Shown here one piece after another: positions 46,240-58,199 of a DNA stretch of 64,000 nt. Source of the DNA: Crocodylus rhombifer (lineage: Eukaryota > Chordata > Crocodylia > Crocodylidae). The notes under the pieces are model-generated. The model was not told where the DNA came from. It searched no databases and saw nothing but the letters and a program-made list of their open reading frames with translations. The first letter of the stretch is position 1; the number at the start of each line of letters is the position of its first letter. The position numbers and the translations under genes were made by a program. The stretch is taken from the NCBI GenBank assembly GCA_038503035.1, contig JAVSML010000029.1, positions 1,387,799 through 1,451,798 on the forward strand, written 5' to 3'.

Positions 46240-47630
46240 AAACCTACTATAACATATTTTAATTTTATTACAAAAAATATTTTTGCCCTGATCTGTGTTT
46301 GCATACCATATAGAGGTGATTCCATAATAACTCCTAAAAAAAGTCTTACTCTTGTATATTGTGTGTATATATGTTCACCCGTACTGAACAACCCCTCTTG
46401 ACTTGAAATAATTACACTCTGAATGCTCAGTCTGATCCCCTTCTCAGACAGGTATTGAAGGATAAAGAGTTTATGCAGAGAGAGTTTGATTGATAGCTGT
46501 AAGAAACTATAGTCCTCATTAAGGAAGGTGCTGGATAGCTGCAGCTCCCATTAGTTTGAATGGAAGTTAACTTGTGGATTCTCCACAGTTCTCAAGATCA
46601 GGCCTTATTTCTGTAAGTCCCATTAATACATAATTGGATTTGTTCAAAGGAGTTCACAACCAGCCATGCTTTATCTTATCCTTTCTTGTCTTCTTTTCAT
46701 TGAAGTCGGTTAAATAAAGGGCACAAGCAACGAGGAACAGTTCTCTTGGGACTTGCTTGTTCCTGGCCTGCCACTGGAAGTGATCAATATTCTACTTATG
46801 TTCCCCTCCATTTGTGAATGCAGGTTTGCCTGAAATGCAGAGCACACTTTTTATGTCTTGTTCTCCCTAGCACACATGTATATTATTTAGAAGGCTTGGG
46901 AACAAGGTTGGCCTTAATTGGAGTTTTCTTCATGTTTGATGTCTTTTAGTGCTGTTTTTTGTTATTTTCATATGCCTTAGAAAATGTCAGAGCCTGCATG
47001 AAGAGAGTTTAAGGGTTCCTTTCGGCAGGACATTAACAATTCAAGACTGAAATCCTAGAGAAAATTCCTGGGTGAGTAGGGAACGAATATGGTTTAAATA
47101 TTCTGGTTCTATGGTACTGGTTTGCTAGGAAAACTAATCAAGCAGAAATTACTTGGAACTGTCTATTTTATTTCTACGGAAACATATACTCGGCAATGTC
47201 TTTTGTTGTTGTTTCAAGTTTTTTGCTTTCTGTAATGTTGCCTAAGTCCTTGCAGTGAATTTGGAAGTTGAATTCACTGGTGCTCTAAATTTAAAAAGAA
47301 ATCGCCATCACAACATTAGAAAACAGATTAAATCTCCATTTGGGCAGATAGACTGAAAGTGTATTGCCATTCTGTACTCTGTACCTAGAAAACAAAGATC
47401 TACTGTTAGATACAGCCAGAGAGAAAATGAATGATTTGGTTTCTGGTCAAGTGATAATAATAGAAAATTTCACTGTCAAAGTATTATTTTATATAGGTTG
47501 CTTTTTACTCACCTACAGTTACAGATTTTTTAAAAAAGGAGTATTAAGAACTTTAATAATTTGACAACACCTCATTCCGTATGGATGAGTTGTTTGCTTG
47601 ACTTAATGGGAGCGGTATTACTTTTGCTGG
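46240..47630. other. Unannotated AT-rich intergenic DNA
   Basis: No gene or repeat recognised. Confidence 0.5.
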
Positions 47631-47635
47631 GACCA

Positions 47636-47967
47636 AAGGGTGCTTATACAGAAGCACGGAGACTGCTCCAATGCACTGGAATCCCAAAGCATTGGAGCAG
47701 ACTCAGTTAATCAAGTCTCCTGGAGTGTGGCAATTGCTGTGCTCCTGCAGCCTCTTGCATATCAACATCTCCACACTTAAAAATGGCAGTGAGCGCACTT
47801 TGTCTAAAGCTTATCAAATGAGCTTTAGTTCAAGCGCTGCTGCCACCATTTTTAAGTGCAGGGACGCTGTTACATGAAACATGGAGGCACATTAATATAG
47901 AGCAGCTCTCAGAGCTGTTCTAATTAAAGCACCAACCCCTCTATCCCATGAACATGTAAAAGTCACT
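47636..47967 (-). mobile_element. Fold-back MITE family, copy 1
   Basis: Inverted orientation relative to the copy at 57740-58068. It contains GCATTGGAGCAGACTCAG, a central inverted repeat around AAAATGGCAGTGAGCGCACTTT and AAAGCTT...AAGC...CTTTAGTTCAAGCGC, and AGAGCAGCTCTCAGAGCTG near the right end. Non-coding. Confidence 0.65.
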
Positions 47968-48249
47968 AAAGAATTTAAAGGGGTGTCTGTGAAGTGATTG
48001 ATCAGACAACTTTGCTGAACTGGGGTTCTCATGAAAAGGTGTTTAACTGGTAGTTCTGGAAACTGATATCCTCAGGTACTGCCTATCCAGAAAACAGGTA
48101 GTAGGCAGAGGTAGTGGTAGTTCGATGTTACCTACACTGCACTATATGTCTTTATCCAGATCTGGAAGGGATGAAGTTTATGCATTCTTCATGTCCCTTG
48201 TATCTTATTCCTCTGGTGAAATTGGCCTAAGGGGCTAGTTAGCTTGATG

Positions 48250-48592
48250 CACAAGACTGGGGGCATTTATATATGTGCATGGGAGGTGTATGGGGGTGGG
48301 GGAACACGTTTATTAGTGAGCTGCACTAATTTAAAGTGCCAAGCATCATGTGTATCAGACTCCCCACACTGAAAAAATGGAAGCAAAGCACTTTGAACTG
48401 AAGCTCATTTGACAAGCTTTAGTTCAAACCACCCCATGGCCATTTTTCTGTGTGGGTATGTTGATGCACGTGACACCAGAGGCTGCTGGAGTGTGTTAAT
48501 TTCTGCACTCCAGCAGACTTGATTAATCGAGTTTGCTCCAACATGCTGGATTTACAGCACATAAGAGCAGCCTCCCTGCATGTGTTTAGGAG
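48250..48592 (+). mobile_element. Fold-back MITE family, copy 2
   Basis: Ends GGGGGCATTTATATATGTGC and the reverse complement of GCATGTGTTTAGGAGCCC pair. The interior shows the same AAAGTGC...CATTT...AAGCTTTAGTTCAAAC hairpin plan and ends in GACTTGATTAATCGAGTTTGCTCCAACATGC-like sequence shared with copies 1 and 3. Confidence 0.65.
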
Positions 48593-48699
48593 CCCTGGGA
48601 GCCAGGAACTCCTGAATTATTCTCCCCTTTCTGCCCCACTATATTCTTTCTCTTTGTACTTACAAATTCTACCACAAATGTGATGTAATTATGCTTCCC

Positions 48700-48860
48700 A
48701 ACAATCATGAGATACCTCCCTAATTCTAGAGATGGAAAAACTAGGAAATGGAGAAGCCAAGTAATTTGCCCCAGGTCAGACAGCAAAGAAGTGTCATCAG
48801 CACTAGGATTAGTATGCAAATGTCCTAATTCCTATGCTCATACCTACCCCATTAGACTGA
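48700..48860 (+). repeat. MIR/L2-like ancient repeat fragment
   Basis: AGATGGAAAAACTAGGAAATG, then AGTAATTTGCCCCAGGTCAG, ACAGCAAAGAAGTGTCATC and CATTAGACTG follow the order of the MIR/L2-type consensus (gaggaaactgaggc, aagtgacttgcccaaggtca, cactagacc). Diverged. Confidence 0.5.
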
Positions 48861-49302
48861 AATGGTATCTACACTTTGTACCAGACTCCCAATTTACATC
48901 ATCTGAAGATACAGCCCATTGTTCCTCAGATCCTTACATGTAGATTGGGAAGAAAAGAGCTAACTACCCCACAAAGGTATTTTAATGTTTTTAGTCAGTG
49001 GCCTGTAGACCACTAGACAGTGTTCTCTGTACTAACAATAGTCCAAAATTTAGGAACTACCACACTAGACCAATCTGCAGTTTGTCTGAGAGGAGGCTGT
49101 GGAGACAGAAATACATTTCTCTCACATAAGATTAGATATTTGCAAATATACATACTGAAAAAAATATTGCTTTGTGGTCTTCAGAATGCTTCAGGGGAAA
49201 AAATATTCACTTTCCTGAAATGCTGTAAAGCCAGATAGATTAAGAGGCTTCAAGATGACACTAGCAGAACATCCCCATTTTTTGTTTGTTTGAGATCAGT
49301 TT

Positions 49303-49690
49303 TGCACATGGGTGACTGGTGCCACCTTAATCAGGAGGGGCATGTGGCCCCCCCTGAGACCAGTCTTGCTGCTGGGGGGGGAAGAGGGGGTGGTTCCTCA
49401 CAGCTGATCTCACTGCCCCGGGGGAGTTCCCCCGCAGCAGATCTCGATGCCCGGGGGGAGTTCTCCTGCGGTTAATTGCTGCAGCCATTTCTGAGAGTGG
49501 CTGAGGTCACTTCTGGGAGTGGCTGCAGCAATCGGCCAGTGCTTGCAGGGGGGCACAAGCGCTCCCGCCTGCCTCTCCTACCCATCACCTAAGCAGCAAG
49601 CATGGCCAGTTAGGGGGTGCACTGGTGCTCCCAGGGGGTACAGCACATGCACACCTGTGCACCCCCTACGTGTCACCACTGGGCTTGCAT
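49303..49690. repeat. GC-rich repeat, probable MITE
   Basis: GGTGACTGGTGCCACCT at the left and GTGTCACCACTGGGC at the right form loose inverted ends around a GC-rich body with GGGGGAGTTC-type units repeated at about 49420 and 49455. Non-coding. Confidence 0.4.
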
Positions 49691-49797
49691 CTTTTCATCT
49701 CAAACCTTTTGTTGCTAAACATGGTGCTTCATGTTGATCTTTTAGGAAGGCCTCTGAGAAAACTATTAGCAACTTGATCTGAATTTGAACACCAGAG

Positions 49798-50556
49798 CTA
49801 GGGACAGAAGTTGCACCAGTTTAAATCAGTTTAATCGGTCAGAAATTGGCTTAAATCAGTTACAAACGTTCAGTGCATGTAAACCAGTTTCAAAATGGCT
49901 GAAGTTGGTTTACAATAAACCTGGTTGAATGTAGTATCAGAATTAATTTATTTGGCTCAGACCGACTTATGATACTTCTGTCCTAGACCCCTTCCTTGTT
50001 TAAATTAAACCAGAGTCCCCTAGCATCCCAGCATGCTTTCCAGCCTGGGCTGAGCTGTGCTGTCTGCTCCAGTAGAGAAGGGTTAGGGCAGGGGTAGGGA
50101 CTGCTCCCACCCCAGGCAAAACCCAGCTGGGGTCTGGCACCAGGGAGGGGGGTTAAACTTCACCCTCCTGCCCAAAGTACAGAGCTGCCCTGCCCTGCTA
50201 AAAACTTACTGCTGGCTGTCCCTGTGGACTACAAATCCCAGAGGAAGCTGGAAGCAGAAAGAGAAATTGATGAGCAACCCTGCAGAGTCCTGCTGCTGTC
50301 ATTCTGGACTGCAAATCCCAGAGACTTAGGGAACAGCAGGAAGAGGAAATGAGCACACAGCCCATGCTGACTGTGTGCTAGGAAAATCATGCTCTATTGC
50401 CCTCTGGCTTCTGGCCTGAGCCACTGCAGGCATATAGCTGCATTTCCTGAATCAAAAGTGAATGTCCAGTTATTTCTCAGTTTAATCTCTGCATTTTAGA
50501 CTAATCTGCAAAGACTGAATCAATTCAGCCTTGGGCTTTTGACTGTCTGTACTTAG
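49798..50556 (+). mobile_element. MITE with CTAGGGACAGA ends, copy 5 (complete)
   Basis: Left end CTAGGGACAGAAGTTGCAC, right end GACTGTCTGTACTTAG; 759 bp. Outer left arm with AAACCAGTTT-type motifs, a GC-rich centre including two CTACAAATCCCAGA-like units, and an outer right arm with CAGACTGAATCAATTCAGCC-like sequence matching copies 1 and 2 in reverse. Best copy for defining the family. No transposase. Confidence 0.75.
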
Positions 50557-50559
50557 TCC

Positions 50560-52360
50560 AAGACACTGAAGTCTTCTTCATCCCCACTGAAGATACCATT
50601 CCATTTCCTAACCTTTGAGCTACATCCTCCACAAATAATCTGATATGCCACTACATATTTTTAAGTGTTCATAGCCATTACCATAGATTAAGGGAAAACA
50701 GTAAAGCAAGGAAACCACAGGCAAGGATTTCAGAGGGTTATTTATGTTAGGACTTTTGACAAAAGAAAATCCCACCATAGTGCCACACTTCAATGAGTGT
50801 ATCATTGAAACTTTCACAGAGCAAGTCAAATCAATACAGTACTGAAAACAGGTGCAATCCTGGGAGCTTTGCTGCACTGAGGCAACCATCTCTGCTAACT
50901 GTGGTGTGGCTGCCTCATGAACAATGATAGTATGCATTTCTTCTGAAAGGCCACTTTTGATATAAACACAAAATGACAGATTCCTCCAGCAGACACTTAG
51001 GAAAGTAGAGCTGTAGTATGTAGAGAAAAAAAATGATGGCAAGCAGCATGATACAAAAACTAGTTCCAAAATAAACTGTAGCAAATGCCAGAAAGCTAGT
51101 ACACTAACAAAAAGTAGGGAGCAAGGAGGATATGAAAATTTACCTTCAAGAAATAAGCTGTACTTCCCTATGTGTTTTTTTCTGGGAGCACGTTTATTGT
51201 GCATGTGCAACTGTTATCTCTGCTGCTCAGAGAAGCGTATAGATCTGGGCTTTGCTGTCATTTTGACTGACAGACAGATGCTGCTGCAGCAGAGTGACAG
51301 CTGAAAAGCTGCATGACAACTGATTCCAATAGTGTCTTGCTCCGTTTCAGTTAATGAGAGGCGGCACGCTCATAATAATACAGTTCATTCCACTTTTATT
51401 CAAGTCCTTAGTTCTTATTGGCTGTTTAATGCTTTTAAAAAAAAAATCAGGAAATATGGGTCAGCGTTCCAGCAAGCTGATGTCCAGATAATATTCTCCA
51501 GGTAGAAATGAAAATTTGCTTATGCTCAACACAAAGGCTGCAGAGGAGAAAAATTAATGATCTTATCAGATAAAGCAGGTGTTGTGGTCACATCATCAAG
51601 GTCATGAGCATTAAAAAAAAAAAAATTGGAAACTTAATAGTGGCATGTTCCCAGCAAAGTCCTGGAGTATGATAAAGATAAGGCACTTTGTCTCTTGGGG
51701 TAAGGAATCTGATGTGTTTTACACTCTCTAACAGCTGTTAATGGCACAACATAGAGGACTGTGAGAAGGATATTTGACCTATGGTTCTTTGGGGGAAGAT
51801 GAAAACAACTGGCCTAATTCCCTGCTGTCTTGCCCCTTGTGTGGCCTCTTACACCTGTGATAAGTGAGTGCAGCCTGTCAGATCAGAAGAGAGGAATTAG
51901 GCAGCCATGTTGCACAGGGGTAAGTGACTGTGCAAGGTGCAGGGCAGAGAGCAATCAAGATGAAGTCAAGTGGGGCAATGGAAGAAAAACTGCCATAGAC
52001 TTTGCATTGTGGTTACACTGACAAGGGAAAAATGGCACCTTTTTACTCAGCCAAACAGCTTCCTCAGTGCAGTGTGAGTCACAACTCCTTGGTTCCATGA
52101 CAAAAATACATTTTATTACCTTTTATTCCTGCTAGCACTAAAGGGCCTTCACATCTGCAGGAGGGTTAATTGACTAGTTTCTGGGCTCAGACATCATCAA
52201 CAGGAGTGCTAAGCTCCTGCTGCAAGGCTCAATTCTGCCCTCTTCTATGCCTGTACAATCTTTTTGGATGAGGGGAGGAGTGTTGCCCAAGACAGAATGC
52301 CAGAGCCTTTGTACACATGATGAAGGGCCCTTGTATACATGACAAAATTTTCCCTTTTAG
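50560..52360. other. Unannotated intergenic DNA
   Basis: No recognised exon or repeat. A poly-A run sits at 51612-51625. A 196-codon minus-strand reading frame (51210-50620) has no recognisable domain and is considered chance. Confidence 0.5.
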
Positions 52361-52363
52361 CGG

Positions 52364-53606
52364 TTTCATAGAATCATAGAATCAATAAGTCGGAAGGGAC
52401 CTAGAGAGATCATCTAGTCCGATCCCCCGCCATGGGCAGGAAGGAGCACTGGGGGTGGCAGGGGTCATAAGACCCCAGCCAGGTGCCTATCCAGTCTCCT
52501 CTTGAAGATTTCCAGGGCAGGTGAGAGCACCACCTCTCTGGGAAGCCTGTTCCAGCCTCTGGCCACCCTTACAGTGAAGTACTTCTTCCTAATATCTACC
52601 CTAAACCTATCCTCCCTCAGCTTGTGGCCCTTGTTCCTGGTGACTCCAAGAGGGGCCCTGGTGAACAGACTTTCCCCGAGTCCCTGTTGGTGGCCCCAAT
52701 GAAGTTGTAGGCAGCCACAAGATCCCCTCTCAGTCTCCTTTTGCAGAGACTGAAGAAATTCAGGTCCCTCAGCCTCTCCTCATAGGGCTGGCCATGGAGG
52801 CCCCCAACCATACAAGTGGCCCTCCTCTGGACCCTCTCCAGGTTCTCCACGTCCCTCTTGAAGTGCAGTGCCCAGAACAGGACACAGTACTCCAGCTGCG
52901 GCCTGACCAGCACCGCATAGAGGGGGAGCAAGACCTCTCTGGACCTGTTAGTGATGCCCCTGTTGATGCATGACAGAGTGCGGTTGGCTCTGCCTATTGC
53001 TTCATCGCATTGGAGACTCATATTCATCCTGGAGTCAATCCTGACTCCAAGTTCCCTCTCTGCCTCTGTGCTGCTGAGAGGGTCAGCCCCTAACCTATAA
53101 CCATAATGCTGGTTCCCTCTCCCCAGGTGCAGCACCCTGCACTTGTCCTTGTTGAACCGCATCCTGTTCAGATCTGCCCACTTCTTAACCTATCCAGGTC
53201 TGCCTGGATGCGGTCCCTGCCTGCCAGTGTATTCACTTTACCCCACAGCTTGGTGTCATCAGCGAATTTGAACAGGGTGCTCTCCACACCCTCGTCCAGG
53301 TCGCTAATGAAGATGTTGAACAGCACCGGCCCAAGGACCGAGCCCTGGGGGACTCTGCTGCCCACACCCTCCCAGGTCAACATCAACCTGTCCACCACCC
53401 TCTAGGTGCACCCCTGGAGCCAGTTTGCCATCCATGTGACTGTGCATTCGTCAATGCCGCAGTCCCTCAGCTTGCCCACCAGAATTGGGTGGGACACTGT
53501 GTCAAAGGCCTTCTGAAAGTCCAAGAAGATGACATCGACTTCCTCCTTCCCATCTAAGCTCTTTGTTACCTGGTTATAGAAAGAGACCAGGTTAGTCAGG
53601 CAGGAT
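52364..53606 (-). mobile_element. CR1 LINE, 1.2 kb, partial RT
   Basis: The 3' end is at the left (TTCATAGAATCATAGAATC). Minus-strand coding from about 53600 reads K-A-F-D-T-V, then the Q-G-S-V-L-G-P motif, the catalytic F-A-D-D-T (53395-53170 frame), and after a frameshift near 53165 the R-F-N-K-D-K-C, E-R-E-L-G-V and H-F-K-R-D-V segments to about 52617. It is 5'-truncated within the RT palm, so it cannot retrotranspose on its own. Confidence 0.9.
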
Positions 53607-55348
53607 CAACCTGGCACGATTTAATTGCCCTTTTTAACAATTTAATTGCATCACAGTGTACACCTGCAGCAGCATATTGCGATTAAATTTCATAACAGTG
53701 TACACCTGTGGCAGCGCATTTCAATTTAACTGACATTTTTATGTAGCAAAGTAAAACACATTTGATGTATTTTCGTTTGCTATGTTACAAAGTACAGCGA
53801 TACATCCAGAGATGGCAGTGGGGATGGTGCATGGGGCGCTGGAAGCCCAGGCATGCTTGGGGAAGCTCGGGCTTGGCAGGCTTCCAGTGCCCTGTGCACT
53901 GTCCCTGCCACCTTCTCCAGCTGCCAACACACCCAGCTGCCCTCCTACCACCTTTCTGCACTGCCCCAGGGACAAGACAGCCCACTCCCAAGTGGTCTCA
54001 GGCAGCGGGAAGGCAGTAGATTTAGTTCACGGAGTGCTGTAAGTCCACCAAGCCCAAGCTTCCCTGAGCATGCCTGAGCTTCCAGTGCCCCGTGCACCAC
54101 TGGATCCAGCAGGTGCTGCCAGCAAGCTGGGGCATCACCCACTGCAAGCTAGAGATGTGGGCAGGCTCCTGGAGGAAAAAAAAAATCAGGACCCTCACTG
54201 CTTTTTTCTTATTTTTTCTCAGTGGAGCCTGCCCGCACGAGCTGCTGTTGGGTGGTGCAGCCCTTGAGCTGCAGGTGGAGGGGCCCAGTCTTTCCCTTTG
54301 CAGTGGTGGCCAATGTTTCATCCACGGAGCAGTGGTCCGTGAGCATGCCACTTCAGTCCTGCCTCCCCCCTTAGGTGTGGTGTGGGACACTTACTGAAGG
54401 TAAGCTCCTCTCTCCTCACCCAGGGGAGGCAGCAGGGGCCGGAGGCTGGGGCCTGGCACCAGGGCCTGGGGCCTTGGGGGCTGGGCCTGGGATGGGCTCT
54501 GCCAATTCCGGGGAATTGCTCCGCTCCCCCACATTGCCTCGGGGAGTGAGGAGGCATGTGGCATCAGGGCTGGGGAGTAGAGCAGTTCCCCAGACCCGGC
54601 AGAGCCCACGGAGCGGTTCCCCAGATCCTCACTCGGGACAGGCAGCAGCTCGTCCCTGGGGTGAGGCACAGCAGGGATGAAGGCCGGGCTGGGGGCTGGT
54701 GCGGGCTCTGCTGGCTCTGGGGAACTGCTCCATGGGCTCCGCCAGCTCCGGGGAAGTGCTCCACTCCCCAGCCCTGACACCATGCGCCTCCTCGCTTCCT
54801 GAGGTGATGTGGGGGAGCAGAGCAGTTCCCTGGAGCTGGCGGAGCCCGCCCCAGCCCCCATTCCCATCCCTCTTCCTGTCTCCGCCTTGCCTCGGGGGGG
54901 ATCTTACCTTTGGTAAGCGTCCCACACCGTAGCCCAGCTCCTCTGCTGGAGGGCGTGTGGCCTTAAAAAGTTTGTGTGCAGCAAGACTTTTACTTGTGCC
55001 CAGCCGCACACGCATACAGGCACACCTTCGAGGGAACATTGGTGGTGGCATTCCCCAGGACTACCCGGGGTGGGCTGCTAGTGGGCAGGTGCTGCTGGAT
55101 CAGAGCCCCCTGCAGCTCGGGGGCCACTGGCAGCTTGCCCCCAACTGTGGAAGAGGCAGGCAGGCCCCAGGGAAAAAAGGATTGGGCCCCCTGCCATTTT
55201 TTTATGCCTTCGATGGAGCCTGCCTTCGATGATGGGAGGTATGAACTGACTGTTCCTCACAGTGACAGAAGTCCCTAAATTGAAATGATTCATTTTTAAT
55301 CGACACAATTAAAAACTGACTAATTAAAAACCGATTTTCAGTTTAGAG
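53607..55348. repeat. GC-rich block with large inverted repeat between two CR1 copies
   Basis: Starts with three AATTTAAT/GATTAAATT-type units (53620-53730), then 1.5 kb of GC-rich, non-coding DNA, and ends in AT-rich TTTTTAATCGACACAATT sequence. The two AT-rich edges suggest a single inserted element with a GC-rich core. The core holds the palindrome at 54373-54935. Long reading frames on both strands here come from base composition. Confidence 0.5.
54373..54935. repeat. 560-bp imperfect palindrome
   Basis: GGTGTGGTGTGGGACACTTAC at the left is matched by the reverse complement of the right end (TACGGTGTGGGACGCTTACC), both followed by an AAGGTAAG block. Inward, GAGGCATGTGGCATCAGGGC at 54550 mirrors GCCCTGACACCATGCGCCTC at 54770. 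Arms are about 260 bp each. Confidence 0.6.
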
Positions 55349-55350
55349 AC

Positions 55351-56396
55351 TTTCATAGTTTCATAGTAGCTAGGGTCAGGAGGGACCTGAACAGATCATC
55401 TAGCCTGACCCCTTGCCACAGGCAGGAATGAATGCTGGGTTCACAAGACCCCAGACAGGTGATCATCCAATCTCTTCTTGAATTTGCCCAAGGTAGGGGC
55501 AAGGACTACTTCCCTGGGAAGTTGGTTCCACATTTTGGCCACCCTAACTGTAAAAATATTGCCTTCTGATCTCTAACCTAAACCTAATCTCCATCATCTT
55601 ATTACCATTGTTCCTCGTCACCCCAGGTGGTGCTGGGGAGAAAAGGGCTCTACCTGTTTGCTGTTCATCTCCCCTGATGAGTTTGTAAGCGGCCACCAGG
55701 TCCCCCCTCAGCCTCCTCTTGCTGAGGCTGAACAGGTTCAGGTCCCTCAGTCTCTCCTCATAAGGTCTGTCCTGCTGCCCTCTCACCAAGCGGGTGGCCC
55801 TCCTCTGAACCCTCTCCAGGCTGGCCACATCCCTTCTGAAGTGCAGCGCCCAGTACTGGACGCAGTACTCCAACTGCAAAGTTGCATAGAGGGGGAGTAT
55901 CACCTGTCTGGACCAGCTTGAGATGCACCTTTGGATGCATGACAAGGTATGGCTGGCCTTGCTGGCTGCGGGCTGGCATTGGCGGCTCATGTTCATCCTG
56001 GAGTCAATAATAACTCCAAGATCCCGTTCCACCTCGGTGCTTTCAAGAGGGGAACTCCCCAGCCTGTATGTATGCTGTGGATTCCTTCTCCCAAGGTGCA
56101 GCATCCTGCAATTTGTCTACATTGAACCCCATCCTATTCTCATCTGCCCGCTTTTGTAGTCTGTCTAAATCTAGTTGCAGCCTCTCTCTCCCTTCAAGTG
56201 TGTCCACTTCGCCCCACATCTTAGTGTCATCAGCAAACTTGGACAGCGTGCTTTCCACCCCTCATCCAAGTTGCTGATGAAGATGTTAAACAGTGCGGGC
56301 CCGAGGACCGAGCCCTGGGGTACCCCACTGCTCACATCTTGCCAGGTTGAGTACAACCCGCCCACCACTACTCTCTGGGTGCGCCCCATTGGCTAA
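55351..56396 (-). mobile_element. CR1 LINE, 1 kb, partial RT
   Basis: 3' end at left with tail TTTCATAGTTTCATAG. Coding on the minus strand contains Q-G-S-V-L-G-P (near 56330), F-A-D-D-T-K-M-W (near 56230), then after frameshifts L-G-R-R-N-P and E-R-D-L-G-V-I-I-D, ending near 55600. Truncated at 56396. Same CR1 region as 52364-53606 but a different tail type, so an independent insertion. Confidence 0.9.
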
Positions 56397-56399
56397 ACT

Positions 56400-57735
56400 G
56401 TGAGAGATTTAGGGAGAACTAAAGCCCCGGCGAGCACCCCCGGTTAACAAATCCTTATTTCTGCTGATGAGGAAAAAGCAATATAGATCAGTTTGTCCAG
56501 CCAATTGCAAGCTAAAGTAAAAAAAAAATAATTTGCTGGGAAAAGTGAAGTCTAACCTAAGAGTCACTGACATACAGTCGTTATGGTCATTTTTACAATT
56601 AGTTTTCAAAGTACATCTGAATGTTAAGGAATGAGTGAAAAGTATAGGCAGTCTTATCATATTACTACAGAAGCCAATCCAAAGATTCCTATTAACTTCA
56701 AAAGGACTGGGATCAGGCTTGTGTTCCTTGGTAACAAGGCTGGGACTCCTACATCACTCTCTCAGAGAGGTGAGGCACTGACCAGGGCTGGGTAGGGCAA
56801 TCTGAGTAGGCAACGAACATGGTGCAGTCTTTTTCTGAAATCTGAGGTGCAGCACTGACACAGCTCATAGACTTGGCACTCAGCTGAAATTTTTAAAAAT
56901 GAAAACAAAAAGCTGCATCTGACAGTTTGCACCATCTGTGTGGAATATGAGCCCAGGCTATAACAACATCAGTTATATCATTATTAAAAACCATTTTTGT
57001 ATTCAAATCCATTTACTGATTATAAACTAAAAAAAAGAAAAAAGCGAGCAGCATGTGTACATGCACCTGCTGCCTTTGTGTGCGTCAGTCAATTTCATGC
57101 CTATGAAGTTCTGCATCAACGGGGATGGTAATATCCTGGTAAGCAGTTTTTTTTCCTGTGCAGTAGCACAGCAAAGTTGGCTCAAAAATGCATGGAGGAA
57201 AAAAAAACAACAGCCATTAAGGAAAATCCATTGTTATTGGAAATAACTTGAAACATATCCTAATATTAAAAGGTAGACACTCATTTTGGTAAAAGCAAGC
57301 ATGTCTTCAGACTGACACTATAAGAAACTGGGGTTTATTACTGTGTGGAAGGTCAAGTCCTTTTTACAGGTAGCCATTCACATTCTGCCAAATGACTGAC
57401 TGCTTCTAGAACTGCACAAGAAGTACTTCAATTCTGGCATGTGTGCTTTATAGCCACATGAACTTTTCTTACTTACACTTCTATAAATGTGCCTTTAATG
57501 ACCTGTCCTGCTCTCAACTCGCTAATTGTAATGCTTCTTCTGACATTTTAGAGACATGAAGCCAAAAGCCTGATAAGACATTGTAACTTCACAGCGCAGG
57601 AGGATCTAGAAGGAAAGGGGAACTGTGAAAGCATTAGAGATTTGTACTTAAGCAAGAGTTAATACAGCATATAGCAAAAACTCAGAAAGCAGATCTACCT
57701 AAATGTATGCAGGAAAGCTCTCTTTCCCTTAGAAT
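56400..57735. other. Unannotated intergenic DNA
   Basis: AT-rich, with poly-A/T runs but no repeat or exon that I can name. Confidence 0.5.
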
Positions 57736-57739
57736 CGTT

Positions 57740-58068
57740 GGGCGTCTTTACACATGCTCCGGGGGTGGGTCTGCAATTAGAACAGCTGCGAGAGCTGCTC
57801 TAACTAAAGCGCACACAGCATCTTGTGTATTCAGCATCCCACACTTTAAAATGGTGGCAGGGGCATTTAACGAAAGCTCATTCAACAAGCTTTAGTTAAA
57901 GTGCCCCTGCCACCGTTTTAAAGTGTGGGCATGCTGAACACATGAAATATGGAGGCTGCTGGAGCCTGCTTGTTAGCACACTGTAGCAGACTAGATTAAT
58001 TGAGTCTGCTCCAACGCACTGTAATTACAGAGCATTGGAGCAATATTCATGCTTGTCTCCAGGCATCC
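57740..58068 (+). mobile_element. Fold-back MITE family, copy 3
   Basis: Contains a very regular hairpin at 57824-57942: arms of about 52 bp, including GGTGGCAGGGGCATTTAACG and its inverted partner, match at about nine of ten positions around a short CATTCAAC loop. Outer arms match copies 1 and 2 (AGAGCTGCTCTAACTAAAGC; GCATTGGAGCAATATTC). Non-coding. Confidence 0.75.
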
Positions 58069-58071
58069 ATT

Positions 58072-58195
58072 GAGAAATAGGGCTAGAAGGGCTCTCCAGA
58101 GGTCATCTAGTCCAACCCCTGCCTGAGGCAGGATCATCCCTATCCAAACCATCCTATACAAATCTGTTATCTAGCCTCTTAGCAAAACTACACAG
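58072..58195 (-). mobile_element. CR1 LINE 3' end, short
   Basis: GGGCTAGAAGGGCTCTCCAG, then GTCATCTAGTCCAACCCC and GCAGGATCATCCC are the reverse complement of the CR1 3' end. It lies directly after the fold-back MITE. Confidence 0.75.
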
Positions 58196-58199
58196 TCGA

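Noticed and set aside
50620..51210. A 196-codon minus-strand reading frame
   Set aside because: No domain, no splice context and no repeated codon pattern; the hydrophobic stretches fit translation of AT-rich DNA. A transcript or homologue would be needed to keep it.
54391..54867. Several 100-158 codon frames on both strands
   Set aside because: Produced by the GC-rich palindrome; no protein-like features and all strands and frames are equally open.
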